Part shown: positions 7,420 to 14,074 of the stretch, piece after piece
Position numbering within the stretch: the stretch's first letter is position 1
How the letters are laid out: each line of letters begins with the position of its first letter
NCBI GenBank assembly: GCA_032095175.1
Contig: DAMCZI010000071.1
Span: forward strand, 1 to 15,367
From: DAMCZI01 sp032095175
GTDB taxonomy: Bacteria; Bacillota; Clostridia; Clostridiales; Caloramatoraceae
DNA length: 15,367 bases
Direction of reading: 5' to 3'
The notes under the pieces: generated by a model
What the model was told of the DNA's origin: nothing
The model's input: only the letters and a program-made list of their open reading frames with translations
Databases searched by the model: none
Translations under genes and position numbers: made by a program

Positions 7420-10400
7420 TTAATCTTGGTCATCCATATCATCATATTTGAAAATATCCTCATCAATATCTTCCATGTTATGACCTTCCTCAATATCGGA
7501 CAACTCTACTATTGACAGGTCATCATCTTCTGCTTCTTCTGTTGCTTCATCTGACTCTTCGAATTCTTCTAATTCAGCCACTGCTGGAGCGGGTAGATCA
7601 TCCCTTCCTTCCATGGTTGCTTCAATTTCCTCGAAGTCATCTTCTATATCTTCTTTTATTGATATTTCCTGTTTATCATCACTTAATACCTTTACATCGA
7701 GACAAAGTGACTGAAGTTCCTTTATAAGAACCTTAAAGGACTCAGGTACACCTGGTTCAGGGATGTTTTCTCCCTTTACAATTGCCTCATATGTCTTAAC
7801 ACGTCCTACAACGTCATCAGACTTAACTGTCAGTATTTCCTGGAGAGTATGAGCAGCACCATATGCCTCAATAGCCCAAACTTCCATTTCTCCAAATCTC
7901 TGTCCTCCAAACTGCGCCTTACCACCAAGTGGCTGCTGAGTAACAAGAGAATATGGTCCTGTTGAACGAGCATGTATCTTGTCATCAACAAGATGGGCAA
8001 GCTTTAAGATATACATGTAACCAACGGTTACTCTATTATCAAAAGGATCTCCTGTTCTTCCATCATATAGAACCATCTTACCATCTGCATTAAGTCCTGC
8101 CATTTCAAGACATTCCATTATGTCGTATTCATTTGCTCCATCGAATACAGGAGTTGCTACATGCCATCCAAGTCTGCTTGCTGCAAGACCAAGATGCACT
8201 TCAAGTACCTGACCGATGTTCATACGTGATGGAACTCCAAGAGGGTTAAGAACTATTTCAAGTGATCTTCCGTCTGGCATAAATGGCATGTCTTCAACTG
8301 GTAAAACTCTTGAGATAACACCCTTATTACCATGTCTACCAGCCATTTTATCTCCAACGGATATCTTTCTCTTCTGAGCAATATAAACTCTTACAAGTTC
8401 ATTTACTCCTGGTGGAAGTTCGTCTCCCTTATCTCTACTGAATATCTTAACGTCAACGATTATACCTGCTTCACCGTGTGGTACTCTAAGTGAAGTATCA
8501 CGTACTTCCCTTGCCTTTTCACCAAATATTGCACGAAGAAGTCTTTCCTCTGCAGTTAATTCAGTTTCTCCCTTAGGAGTAACCTTTCCTACAAGGATAT
8601 CGTTGGCTCTTACCTCAGCACCAACTCTTATTATACCTCTATCATCAAGATCCTTAAGGGCATCCTCACCAACGTTTGGAATATCCCTTGTAATCTCTTC
8701 AGGTCCAAGCTTTGTATCTCTGGCTTCACATTCATATTCTTCAATATGGATTGATGTAAACACATCCTCCATAACCAACTGCTCGGAGATCAAAATAGCA
8801 TCCTCATAGTTGTAACCTTCCCAGGTCATGAATCCCATGAATATGTTTTTACCAAGAGCTATTTCGCCTTGATCTATAGAAGGTCCATCTGCTATGATGT
8901 CGCCTTCCTTAACAACATCGCCTTCAAACACTATAGGTCTTTGATTTATACAAGTTCCCTGGTTTGAACGCTTGAACTTTATTAGCTTATACGTGTCAAT
9001 CTTTCCATCTGTATCTCTCTTTATCTGAATCGTATCACCAGTTACTTTAACTACTGTTCCATCTGCCTTTGCAAGTGGAATAACCCTTGAATCCTTTGCT
9101 GCCTTATATTCTATTCCAGTTCCAACAATAGGAGCCTGAGGCTTAATCAAAGGTACTGCCTGACGCTGCATGTTTGAACCCATAAGTGCTCTATTGGCAT
9201 CGTCATTTTCAAGGAATGGAATCATTGCAGTTGCAACAGAAACAAGCTGCTTTGGAGATACGTCCATCATGTCAACTTCTTCTGGTGAAACAACAAGTAT
9301 TTCATGCTTTGCTCTTGCTGTAACCCTCTTATCAATAAATCTGCCTTCTTCATCAAGTGGCTGGTTTGCCTGTGCAACTATATACTGATCTTCTTCATCA
9401 GCAGTCAAGTACACAACGTCATCTGTTACAATTGCATTTTTCTTATCAACAACCCTGTATGGCGTCTCAATGAAGCCATATTTGTTTACCTTAGCATAGG
9501 TTGCCAATGAGTTTATAAGTCCTATGTTTGGACCTTCTGGAGTCTCTACCGGACACATTCTACCATAGTGTGAATGGTGAACGTCTCTTACTTCGAAGCC
9601 TGCTCTTTCCCTTGAAAGTCCTCCAGGACCAAGGGCAGAAAGTCTTCTTTTATGTGTAAGCTCCATTAGTGGGTTTGTTTGATCCATAAACTGTGACAGC
9701 TGTGAACTTCCAAAGAACTCCTTAATTGCTGCTGAAACAGGTCTTATATTTATAAGTGCCTGTGGAGTTGCAACATCAAGATCCTGGATTGTCATTCTTT
9801 CCTTAACAACCCTCTCCATTCTTGAAAGTCCTATTCTAAACTGATTCTGTAAAAGCTCTCCAACCGATCTTAACCTTCTATTACCAAGATGATCTATATC
9901 ATCAACATATCCTATTCCATAGAACAGGTTTAAGCAATAGCTTATTGAAGCAAACATATCATCCTTTATTATATGTTTTGGTATAAGTTGGTTTATTCTC
10001 TGCCTAATTGCATCCTTTACATCATCTTCATCCTTGAACTCATCAAGTATGGCTTTTAAAGTCGGGTAGTGAACCATTTCCTTGATATTCAAGGTTGAAA
10101 GGTCATATGGAAGGTTAAGCTTATGTATATCAACAAAGTTGTTTCCCATAACCTTTACCTTTTTATTTTCTACGACAACTTCTACAACGTTTATACCAGC
10201 ATTTTGAATATCAAGCGCAACTTCTCTTTCTATTTTTTGACCTGCTTCAACAAGTATTTCACCTGTTTCTGGGTGAGTTATTGTATCAGCAGATATCTGT
10301 CCCATTATTCTGTTGGCTAATGCAAGCTTCTTGTTGAACTTATATCTTCCAACAATGGACAAGTCATATCTCTTTGGATCAAAAAATAATCCTTCAATTA

Positions 10401-11160
10401 AAGTTGTGGCACTCTCAACAGTAGGAGGTTCGCCTGGTCTTAATCTCTTATATATTTCAATAAGACCTTCCTCTATTGTTTTGGTATTATCCTTTTCAAT
10501 GGTTACCCTTAAATGCTCATCTTCTCCAAAGAAGTTTAGTATTTCACTATCAGCACCAAGACCCATTGATCTAATGAATACAGTTAATGGAAGCTTTCTG
10601 GTTCTGTCTATTCTAACATATAGAATATCGTTTGAGTCTGTTTCATATTCAATCCAAGCACCTCTGTTAGGTATAACTGTAGATGAATATAGCTTCTTTC
10701 CAGTTTTGTCGATTGTCTCTGCATAGTATACTCCTGGAGACCTTACCAGCTGACTTACTATAACTCTTTCGGCTCCATTAATTATAAACGTTCCCTGCTC
10801 TGTCATGAGAGGAAAATCTCCCATAAAGACTTCCTGATCCTTAACCTCGCCGGTTTCCTTGTTTACCAATCTGACTTTAACCTTAAGGGGAGCCGCATAA
10901 GTTGCATCCCTTTCCTTGCATTCTTCTACGGAATACTTGATGTTGTCATAATCTAGCTTGTAATCGATGAATTCTAGGACAAGGTTACCTGTGTAGTCAG
11001 TGATGGGATTGATGTCGTCAAAAACTTCCTTTAATCCCTCATCAAGGAAACTTCTGTAGGAGTCCAGTTGCAGTTCAATTAGGTTAGGCATATCCACAAC
11101 TTCTCTAATTCTTGAGAAACTCATACGTTCTCTCCTGCCAACCTTCACTGGATGTACCAT
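7420..11160 (-). CDS. rpoB: DNA-directed RNA polymerase subunit beta
   Basis: Beta is the second large RNA polymerase subunit and the rifampicin target. The 1246-residue protein starts MVHPVKVGRRERMSFSR, the clostridial N-terminus, and holds the protrusion, lobe, fork, flap and clamp segments in order. The rifampicin-binding cluster is GSSQLSQFMDQTNPL (484-498), THKRRLSAL (502-510) and GPGGLSRERAGFEVRDVH. Asp493, His503 and Ser508 are wild type at the positions equivalent to E. coli 516, 526 and 531, so sensitivity is expected. GDKMAGRHGNKGV is also present. The last 77 residues (from 1170) form a very acidic tail, about half Asp/Glu. The ATG at 11158-11160 follows AAGGGGTGAG. It is driven by its own promoter (11338-11366) after the rplL terminator, and its stop is 20 bases before rpoC. 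Confidence 0.98.
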   Translation of the reverse strand: MVHPVKVGRRERMSFSRIREVVDMPNLIELQLDSYRSFLDEGLKEVFDDINPITDYTGNLVLEFIDYKLDYDNIKYSVEECKERDATYAAPLKVKVRLVNKETGEVKDQEVFMGDFPLMTEQGTFIINGAERVIVSQLVRSPGVYYAETIDKTGKKLYSSTVIPNRGAWIEYETDSNDILYVRIDRTRKLPLTVFIRSMGLGADSEILNFFGEDEHLRVTIEKDNTKTIEEGLIEIYKRLRPGEPPTVESATTLIEGLFFDPKRYDLSIVGRYKFNKKLALANRIMGQISADTITHPETGEILVEAGQKIEREVALDIQNAGINVVEVVVENKKVKVMGNNFVDIHKLNLPYDLSTLNIKEMVHYPTLKAILDEFKDEDDVKDAIRQRINQLIPKHIIKDDMFASISYCLNLFYGIGYVDDIDHLGNRRLRSVGELLQNQFRIGLSRMERVVKERMTIQDLDVATPQALINIRPVSAAIKEFFGSSQLSQFMDQTNPLMELTHKRRLSALGPGGLSRERAGFEVRDVHHSHYGRMCPVETPEGPNIGLINSLATYAKVNKYGFIETPYRVVDKKNAIVTDDVVYLTADEEDQYIVAQANQPLDEEGRFIDKRVTARAKHEILVVSPEEVDMMDVSPKQLVSVATAMIPFLENDDANRALMGSNMQRQAVPLIKPQAPIVGTGIEYKAAKDSRVIPLAKADGTVVKVTGDTIQIKRDTDGKIDTYKLIKFKRSNQGTCINQRPIVFEGDVVKEGDIIADGPSIDQGEIALGKNIFMGFMTWEGYNYEDAILISEQLVMEDVFTSIHIEEYECEARDTKLGPEEITRDIPNVGEDALKDLDDRGIIRVGAEVRANDILVGKVTPKGETELTAEERLLRAIFGEKAREVRDTSLRVPHGEAGIIVDVKIFSRDKGDELPPGVNELVRVYIAQKRKISVGDKMAGRHGNKGVISRVLPVEDMPFMPDGRSLEIVLNPLGVPSRMNIGQVLEVHLGLAASRLGWHVATPVFDGANEYDIMECLEMAGLNADGKMVLYDGRTGDPFDNRVTVGYMYILKLAHLVDDKIHARSTGPYSLVTQQPLGGKAQFGGQRFGEMEVWAIEAYGAAHTLQEILTVKSDDVVGRVKTYEAIVKGENIPEPGVPESFKVLIKELQSLCLDVKVLSDDKQEISIKEDIEDDFEEIEATMEGRDDLPAPAVAELEEFEESDEATEEAEDDDLSIVELSDIEEGHNMEDIDEDIFKYDDMDDQD

Positions 11161-11337
11161 AATATCTCACCCCTTATGCATAGTTAAATAACCAAAAGCC
11201 ACAATAATGCACAAAACTTCCGGATATTAGCTATCTTTATATTTTTAACAAACATATCTCGAATTATACAAAATACTTTCAAGATCGCATAATTAGTTAT
11301 ATCAAAGCACAATGCCCCTATTATTATGCATTTTAAT
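11161..11337 (-). promoter_or_regulatory. rpoB 5' untranslated leader (about 170 bases)
   Basis: This lies between the expected transcription start (near 11331) and the rpoB ATG. It has no ORF and only weak pairing: AATGC/GCATT near the 5' end and CTTGAA/TTCGAG around 11260-11285. A TATAAT-like string at 11263-11268 has no -35 partner. The length is more than a ribosome binding site needs, but no recognised riboswitch or protein-binding motif is visible. Confidence 0.6.
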
Positions 11338-11366
11338 ATGTTATCACAAGACATTTTTCATGTCAA
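11338..11366 (-). promoter_or_regulatory. Sigma-A promoter of rpoBC
   Basis: On the minus strand TTGACA (plus 11361-11366), a 17-bp spacer ending TGA, then TAACAT (11338-11343), an extended -10. The DNA just upstream (11367-11410) is nearly all A+T with A- and T-tracts, like an UP element. Together with the terminator at 11672-11703 it makes rpoBC a transcription unit separate from rplJL. Confidence 0.88.
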
Positions 11367-11410
11367 GCCTTTTATAAATTTTAATGGTCATAATTTAAAT
11401 TTTTTATAAC

Positions 11411-11461
11411 AGTCACATGAGTTATAAGCTATTTCTATAATAATTCATAACTCATGTGACT
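11411..11461 (-). repeat. 15-bp inverted-repeat hairpin upstream of the rpoB promoter
   Basis: AGTCACATGAGTTAT (11411-11425) and its exact complement (11447-11461) form a 15-bp stem. In minus-strand RNA it gains a U·G and an A-U pair inward, giving 17 bp with a 17-base loop. The arm resembles the arms of the neighbouring larger element: 16 of 20 bases agree in the shared GAGTTATG region, so the two may be related repeats. The 3' flank is A-rich, so it is not a good terminator. Confidence 0.85.
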
Positions 11462-11463
11462 AT

Positions 11464-11670
11464 AGGTGACAGGCACTTGAATTATGAGTTATTTTATAAA
11501 TAATGATGCTATATAAATCGCAATAAAAATTTTGAATAATGTATATTGCGATTTATGAATCAAGGAATATGATTTCGCATAAATGTTTAGGGTCGAGCAA
11601 TATAGAATCATTTATGCGAAGCATATAAAACAATTGATTTAATAACCCATAACTCAAGTGCCTGTCATCT
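11464..11670 (-). repeat. 207-base nested inverted-repeat element in the rplL-rpoB spacer (MITE/REPIN-like or structured RNA)
   Basis: The outer arms 11464-11493 and 11641-11670 match at 27 of 30 positions. In minus-strand RNA two of the three mismatches become U·G pairs, so 29 of 30 pair. Inside are two hairpins: ATAAATCGCAATA with its exact complement (11513-11525, 11544-11556; 13 bp) and TTCGCATAAATG with its exact complement (11574-11585, 11609-11620; 12 bp). The whole folds as a three-helix junction. It encodes nothing. The arm end GGTGACAGGCACTT resembles REP-like sequences from memory. No target duplication is evident. The 559-base spacer 11161-11719 also holds the rplL terminator, the smaller hairpin at 11411-11461 and the rpoB promoter and leader. 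Confidence 0.85.
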
Positions 11671-11671
11671 G

Positions 11672-11703
11672 AATAAAAATAAGTGCTGTATTCAGCACTT
11701 ATT
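11672..11703 (-). terminator. Intrinsic terminator after rplL
   Basis: In minus-strand RNA AATAAGTGCTG and its exact complement (plus 11678-11688 and 11693-11703) form an 11-bp stem with a 4-base loop, followed by TTTTTATT (11672-11679, overlapping the stem end). It begins 16 bases after the rplL stop and closes the rplJL unit. Full or partial termination cannot be told from sequence. Confidence 0.88.
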
Positions 11704-11719
11704 TTCATATTTTATTTAA

Positions 11720-12088
11720 TTACTTTACTTCTACAGTTGCTCCTACTTCAGCGAACTTAGCCTTAACTTGTTCTGCTTCTTCCTTGCTTACGCCTTCCTT
11801 AACTGCCTTTGGAGCGTTGTCAACAACTTCCTTAGCTTCCTTTAATCCAAGTCCAGTTAATTCTCTAACTACCTTTATAACCTTAACCTTTTCTGATCCT
11901 GCTGCTGTAAGTATTACATCAAACTCAGTCTTTTCTTCAGCTGCTGGAGCTGCAGCGCCTGCTGCTCCTGCTACTGCAACTGGTGCTGCAGCGCTTACTC
12001 CGAACTTCTCTTCGCATGCCTTTACTAATTCATTTAATTCAAGAACAGACATTTCTTCAATTGCTTTTATTATATCTTCTCTATTCAT
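11720..12088 (-). CDS. rplL: 50S ribosomal protein L7/L12
   Basis: L12 forms dimers on L10 and makes the flexible stalk that recruits and activates the translational GTPases, including EF-Tu and EF-G encoded in this cluster. The 122-residue protein has the helical N-terminal dimerisation domain (MNREDIIKAIEEMSVLELNE; about 1-30), an Ala-rich hinge (about 33-52) and the globular C-terminal domain (EFDVILTAAGSEKVKVIKVV... with GLGLKEAKEVVDNAP). The start is ATG at 12086-12088, with GGAGGTG 6 bases upstream. An in-frame ATG at 12103 overlaps that SD and adds five residues, so it is rejected. It is 65 bases after rplJ in the same unit and ends just before an intrinsic terminator. A separate, stronger translation signal fits the higher copy number of L12 per ribosome. 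Confidence 0.98.
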   Translation of the reverse strand: MNREDIIKAIEEMSVLELNELVKACEEKFGVSAAAPVAVAGAAGAAAPAAEEKTEFDVILTAAGSEKVKVIKVVRELTGLGLKEAKEVVDNAPKAVKEGVSKEEAEQVKAKFAEVGATVEVK

Positions 12089-12153
12089 TAATAGCACCTC
12101 CATAAAATATTAAATAAGTTTATTTTTATTTTTTGTTTATGAAACATTTAAAT

Positions 12154-12648
12154 TTAAGCCTCTGCTTCCTTCTTTTCCTTTATAGCGTTTAGCAGGTAAG
12201 CAAGGTTTGATAACGGAGCCTTGAAGCTTCCAAGAAGCTTTGCAATAAGTACATCCTTTGGTGGTACCTTTGAAAGTTCCATTACCTTTGCCTGATCAAA
12301 TACTTCTCCCTGAACTATTCCAGCCTTAAGTTCTAATGCCTTGTGGTTCTGAGCGAAATCAGCAAGTATTCTTGCTGGAGCTGTTGGATCTTCATAACCA
12401 AAAGCTATTGATACAGGTCCTTCAAGATATTGCTCTATTCCATCAAATCCAGCTTCTTTAGCTGCTCTGGCAGTTAGAGTATTCTTTATTACTCTATACT
12501 CAACTCCTGCCTCTCTCATCTTCTTTCTTAGTTCAGTGTCTTCCTCAACTGTAATTCCCTTATATGATGCTAATATAGCAGCCTGAGCCTTAGTTAATTT
12601 CTCTGTCAATTCTTTTATCTTGACTTCCTTCATTTCTCTGTTGCCCAT
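12154..12648 (-). CDS. rplJ: 50S ribosomal protein L10
   Basis: L10 binds 23S rRNA at the GTPase-associated centre and carries the L12 dimers on its C-terminal helix. The 164-residue product is typical in length. It has the N-terminal RNA-binding domain (MGNREMKEVKIKELTEKL, then AILASYKGITV, RVIKNTLTARAAKEAG and GPVSIAFGYEDPTAPARIL). The C-terminal part ends in a Lys/Glu-rich helix (LLNAIKEKKEAEA). The ATG at 12646-12648 follows AAGGAGG at 12657-12663. Its leader (12692-12815) is an L10-type attenuator with its own promoter, so the L10-L12 complex is expected to limit its own synthesis by premature termination, as described for B. subtilis rplJL. rplL follows 65 bases downstream. Confidence 0.98.
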   Translation of the reverse strand: MGNREMKEVKIKELTEKLTKAQAAILASYKGITVEEDTELRKKMREAGVEYRVIKNTLTARAAKEAGFDGIEQYLEGPVSIAFGYEDPTAPARILADFAQNHKALELKAGIVQGEVFDQAKVMELSKVPPKDVLIAKLLGSFKAPLSNLAYLLNAIKEKKEAEA

Positions 12649-12691
12649 TTAGTACACCTCCTTGCCTTTATTATAGGCCTTCTGTACATAA

Positions 12692-12722
12692 CAAAAGGCC
12701 TCTCCGTAGACGTAGAGAGGCC
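12692..12722 (-). terminator. Attenuator terminator in the L10 leader
   Basis: GGCCTCTC/GAGAGGCC (plus 12697-12704 and 12715-12722) forms an 8-bp G+C-rich stem in minus-strand RNA, with a 10-base loop and TTTTGT immediately after (12691-12696). It lies 44 bases upstream of the rplJ ATG. A second hairpin (12676-12700, GGCCTT/AAGGCC) shares its 3' strand. Confidence 0.9.
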
Positions 12723-12815
12723 CTGATATCATATCTGAATCCTCGGTAGGTTGGTTGCCCGTTATGCCAATGGCACCTACTGTCTACGGTAGAGTTTCCA
12801 TATCCAATTGTACTC
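12692..12815 (-). ncRNA. L10 leader: transcription attenuator of rplJL
   Basis: Minus-strand RNA holds TAGAGT/ACTCTA (12812-12817 with 12790-12795), a GTAGGT/ACCTAC stem enclosing TGCC/GGCA, and a terminator. The antiterminator strand (plus 12782-12794) pairs with 12700-12711: 12 bp with one bulged A. It takes both the 5' helix strand and the terminator's 3' half (12700-12704), so the states exclude each other. L10-(L12)4 binding would favour termination. The position, just before rplJ, matches the Rfam L10_leader family; no search was run. Confidence 0.88.
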
Positions 12816-12821
12816 TAGGAC

Positions 12822-12850
12822 ATTATATCAGTATCTGAAACGCTTGTCAA
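12822..12850 (-). promoter_or_regulatory. Sigma-A promoter of rplJL
   Basis: A consensus promoter on the minus strand: TTGACA (plus 12845-12850), a 17-bp spacer ending TGA, and TATAAT (12822-12827), with an extended -10 TG. It starts 2 bases after the rplA TAG (12853-12855), with no terminator between, so rplJL can be read from both this promoter and the upstream rpmG operon. The expected transcription start is near 12815. Confidence 0.93.
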
Positions 12851-12852
12851 TC

Positions 12853-13554
12853 CTATTCTTGTTCAAGAAGTTTGGAAGGATTAAGCTTTATTCCAGGTCC
12901 CATAGTGCTTGATATAACAACACTCTTTATATACTGTCCCTTTGCTGCAGCTGGTTTAGCCTTTATGATAGCTTCCATTAAAACATAGAAGTTTTCCATA
13001 AGCTTCTGAGCTCCAAAGGATTTCTTTCCAAATGGAACGTGAATTATAGCAGTCTTGTCAACTCTATATTCAACCTTACCAGCCTTAATATCAGCAATTG
13101 CCTTTGCTACATCAAATGTAACTGTTCCTGATTTTGGGTTTGGCATTAATCCCTTTGGTCCTAAAACCTTACCAAGTCTTCCTACAAGACCCATAACATC
13201 TGGTGTTGCAACAACTGCATCAAATTCAAACCAGTTTTCCTTCTGAATCTTTTCTACCATATCTTCTGCACCAACATAATCTGCTCCTGCAGTTTCTGCA
13301 TCCTTTGCCTTGTCTCCCTTAGCGAAAACAAGTACTCTTACTTTTTTACCAGTTCCATGAGGAAGTACTACGGCTCCTCTAACCTGCTGATCAGCATGTC
13401 TTGGGTCAACACCAAGTCTTACTGATAGCTCAATTGTTTCATCGAACTTTGCTTTTGATGTCTGTAGAGCTAATTCCATAGCTTCTGCAGATGAATATAA
13501 ACTATTTTTGTCTAAAAGCTTAGCGCTTTCTATATAGTTCTTTCCTCTTTTCAT
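12853..13554 (-). CDS. rplA: 50S ribosomal protein L1
   Basis: L1 binds helices 76-78 of 23S rRNA, forms the mobile L1 stalk that helps release E-site tRNA, and in several bacteria and archaea represses its own mRNA. The 233-residue protein is of normal size. It has the two-domain L1 layout: MKRGKNYIESAKLLDKNSLY at the start, VRLGVDPRHADQQVRGAVVLPHGTGK, the signature GKVLGPKGLMPNPKSGTVT and a C-terminal SSTMGPGIKL. The ATG at 13552-13554 follows AAGGAGG (13562-13568), 7 bases away. The 66-base spacer after rplK contains a motif like the L1-stalk site (13571-13600) right before the SD. It is the last gene of the rpmG-secE-nusG-rplK-rplA set, and the rplJ promoter starts 2 bases after its stop. 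Confidence 0.98.
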   Translation of the reverse strand: MKRGKNYIESAKLLDKNSLYSSAEAMELALQTSKAKFDETIELSVRLGVDPRHADQQVRGAVVLPHGTGKKVRVLVFAKGDKAKDAETAGADYVGAEDMVEKIQKENWFEFDAVVATPDVMGLVGRLGKVLGPKGLMPNPKSGTVTFDVAKAIADIKAGKVEYRVDKTAIIHVPFGKKSFGAQKLMENFYVLMEAIIKAKPAAAKGQYIKSVVISSTMGPGIKLNPSKLLEQE

Positions 13555-13570
13555 TTATAATCCTCCTTAA

Positions 13571-13600
13571 GTGGTGATAACGGTTTTAATACCTCCCACG
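13571..13600 (-). promoter_or_regulatory. L1-stalk-like mRNA motif before the rplA SD (candidate L1 operator)
   Basis: In minus-strand RNA GUGG (13596-13599) pairs with CCAC (13571-13574). Inside are a GA / GUUAUCA asymmetric loop and a GGU/ACC stem with an AUUAAA loop. The 7-mer GUGGGAG equals the L1-binding strand of 23S helix 77 as I recall it. The helix ends 2 bases from the SD. A hairpin at 13598-13615 (ACGTTC/GAGCGT) overlaps the GUGG strand and would compete. Confidence 0.55.
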
Positions 13601-13620
13601 CTCGAAAAAGAACGTAGAAA

Positions 13621-14046
13621 TTATTCTACTACTTCGATTCCCATACTTCTTGCAGTTCCCTTAACCATGCTTATAGCAGCATCTACTGAACCTGCATTAA
13701 GATCTGGCATCTTCATTTCAGCGATTTCTTTAACCTTAGCCATTGATACTTTAGCAACCTTCTGCTTGTTTGGTACAGCTGAACCGCTTTCTATTCCAGC
13801 AGCCTTCTTTAGCAATACTGCAGCAGGTGGTGTCTTAAGTATGAAGCTGAATGATCTGTCCTGATAAACTGTAATTACTACAGGTATTATTAATCCAGCC
13901 TGTTGTGAAGTTTTTGAGTTAAACTCCTTTGTAAACTGCATTATGTTAACACCATGCTGACCAAGGGCAGGACCTACTGGTGGAGCTGGTGTAGCCTTAC
14001 CTGCTGGTAACTGCAATTTTATCATACCTATTACCTTCTTAGCCAT
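13621..14046 (-). CDS. rplK: 50S ribosomal protein L11
   Basis: L11 binds 23S helices 43-44 in the GTPase-associated centre, contacts EF-G and EF-Tu, and is the site where thiostrepton-type antibiotics bind. The 141-residue product is exactly the usual length. The N-terminal domain MAKKVIGMIKLQLPAGKATP leads into the proline-rich PAPPVGPALGQHGVNIMQF segment. The C-terminal RNA-binding domain has LLKKAAGIESGS and the signature AKVKEIAEMKMPDLNAGSV...A..MVKGTARSMGI. The proline-rich loop is intact, so no resistance change is seen there. The ATG at 14044-14046 follows AAAGGAGGTG, 6 bases away. It is 28 bases after nusG and 66 bases before rplA. Confidence 0.98.
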   Translation of the reverse strand: MAKKVIGMIKLQLPAGKATPAPPVGPALGQHGVNIMQFTKEFNSKTSQQAGLIIPVVITVYQDRSFSFILKTPPAAVLLKKAAGIESGSAVPNKQKVAKVSMAKVKEIAEMKMPDLNAGSVDAAISMVKGTARSMGIEVVE

Positions 14047-14074
14047 GTTTTACACCTCCTTTAAAATATAAAGG

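Noticed and set aside
10313..10726. Plus-strand open frame of 137 codons opposite rpoB
   Set aside because: It is antisense to conserved rpoB, and no family resemblance or translation signal was seen.
11263..11268. Second rpoB promoter with TATAAT in the leader
   Set aside because: No -35 match lies 16-18 bp upstream; the nearby TTGAAA is only 8 bp away.
11411..11461. Second terminator upstream of rpoB
   Set aside because: The strong stem is followed by an A-rich, not U-rich, stretch in the transcribed direction.
11464..11670. tRNA or known riboswitch in the three-helix element
   Set aside because: There is no acceptor/anticodon layout, and no riboswitch core sequence that I recognise; the stems are too long and perfect.
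12089..12103. Five extra residues on L7/L12 from the ATG at 12103
   Set aside because: That ATG overlaps the SD that serves the ATG at 12088.
11784..12113. Plus-strand open frame of 109 codons opposite rplL
   Set aside because: It is the mirror of a biased Ala/Lys/Glu-rich coding sequence, has no SD, and L7/L12 in the other frame is certain.
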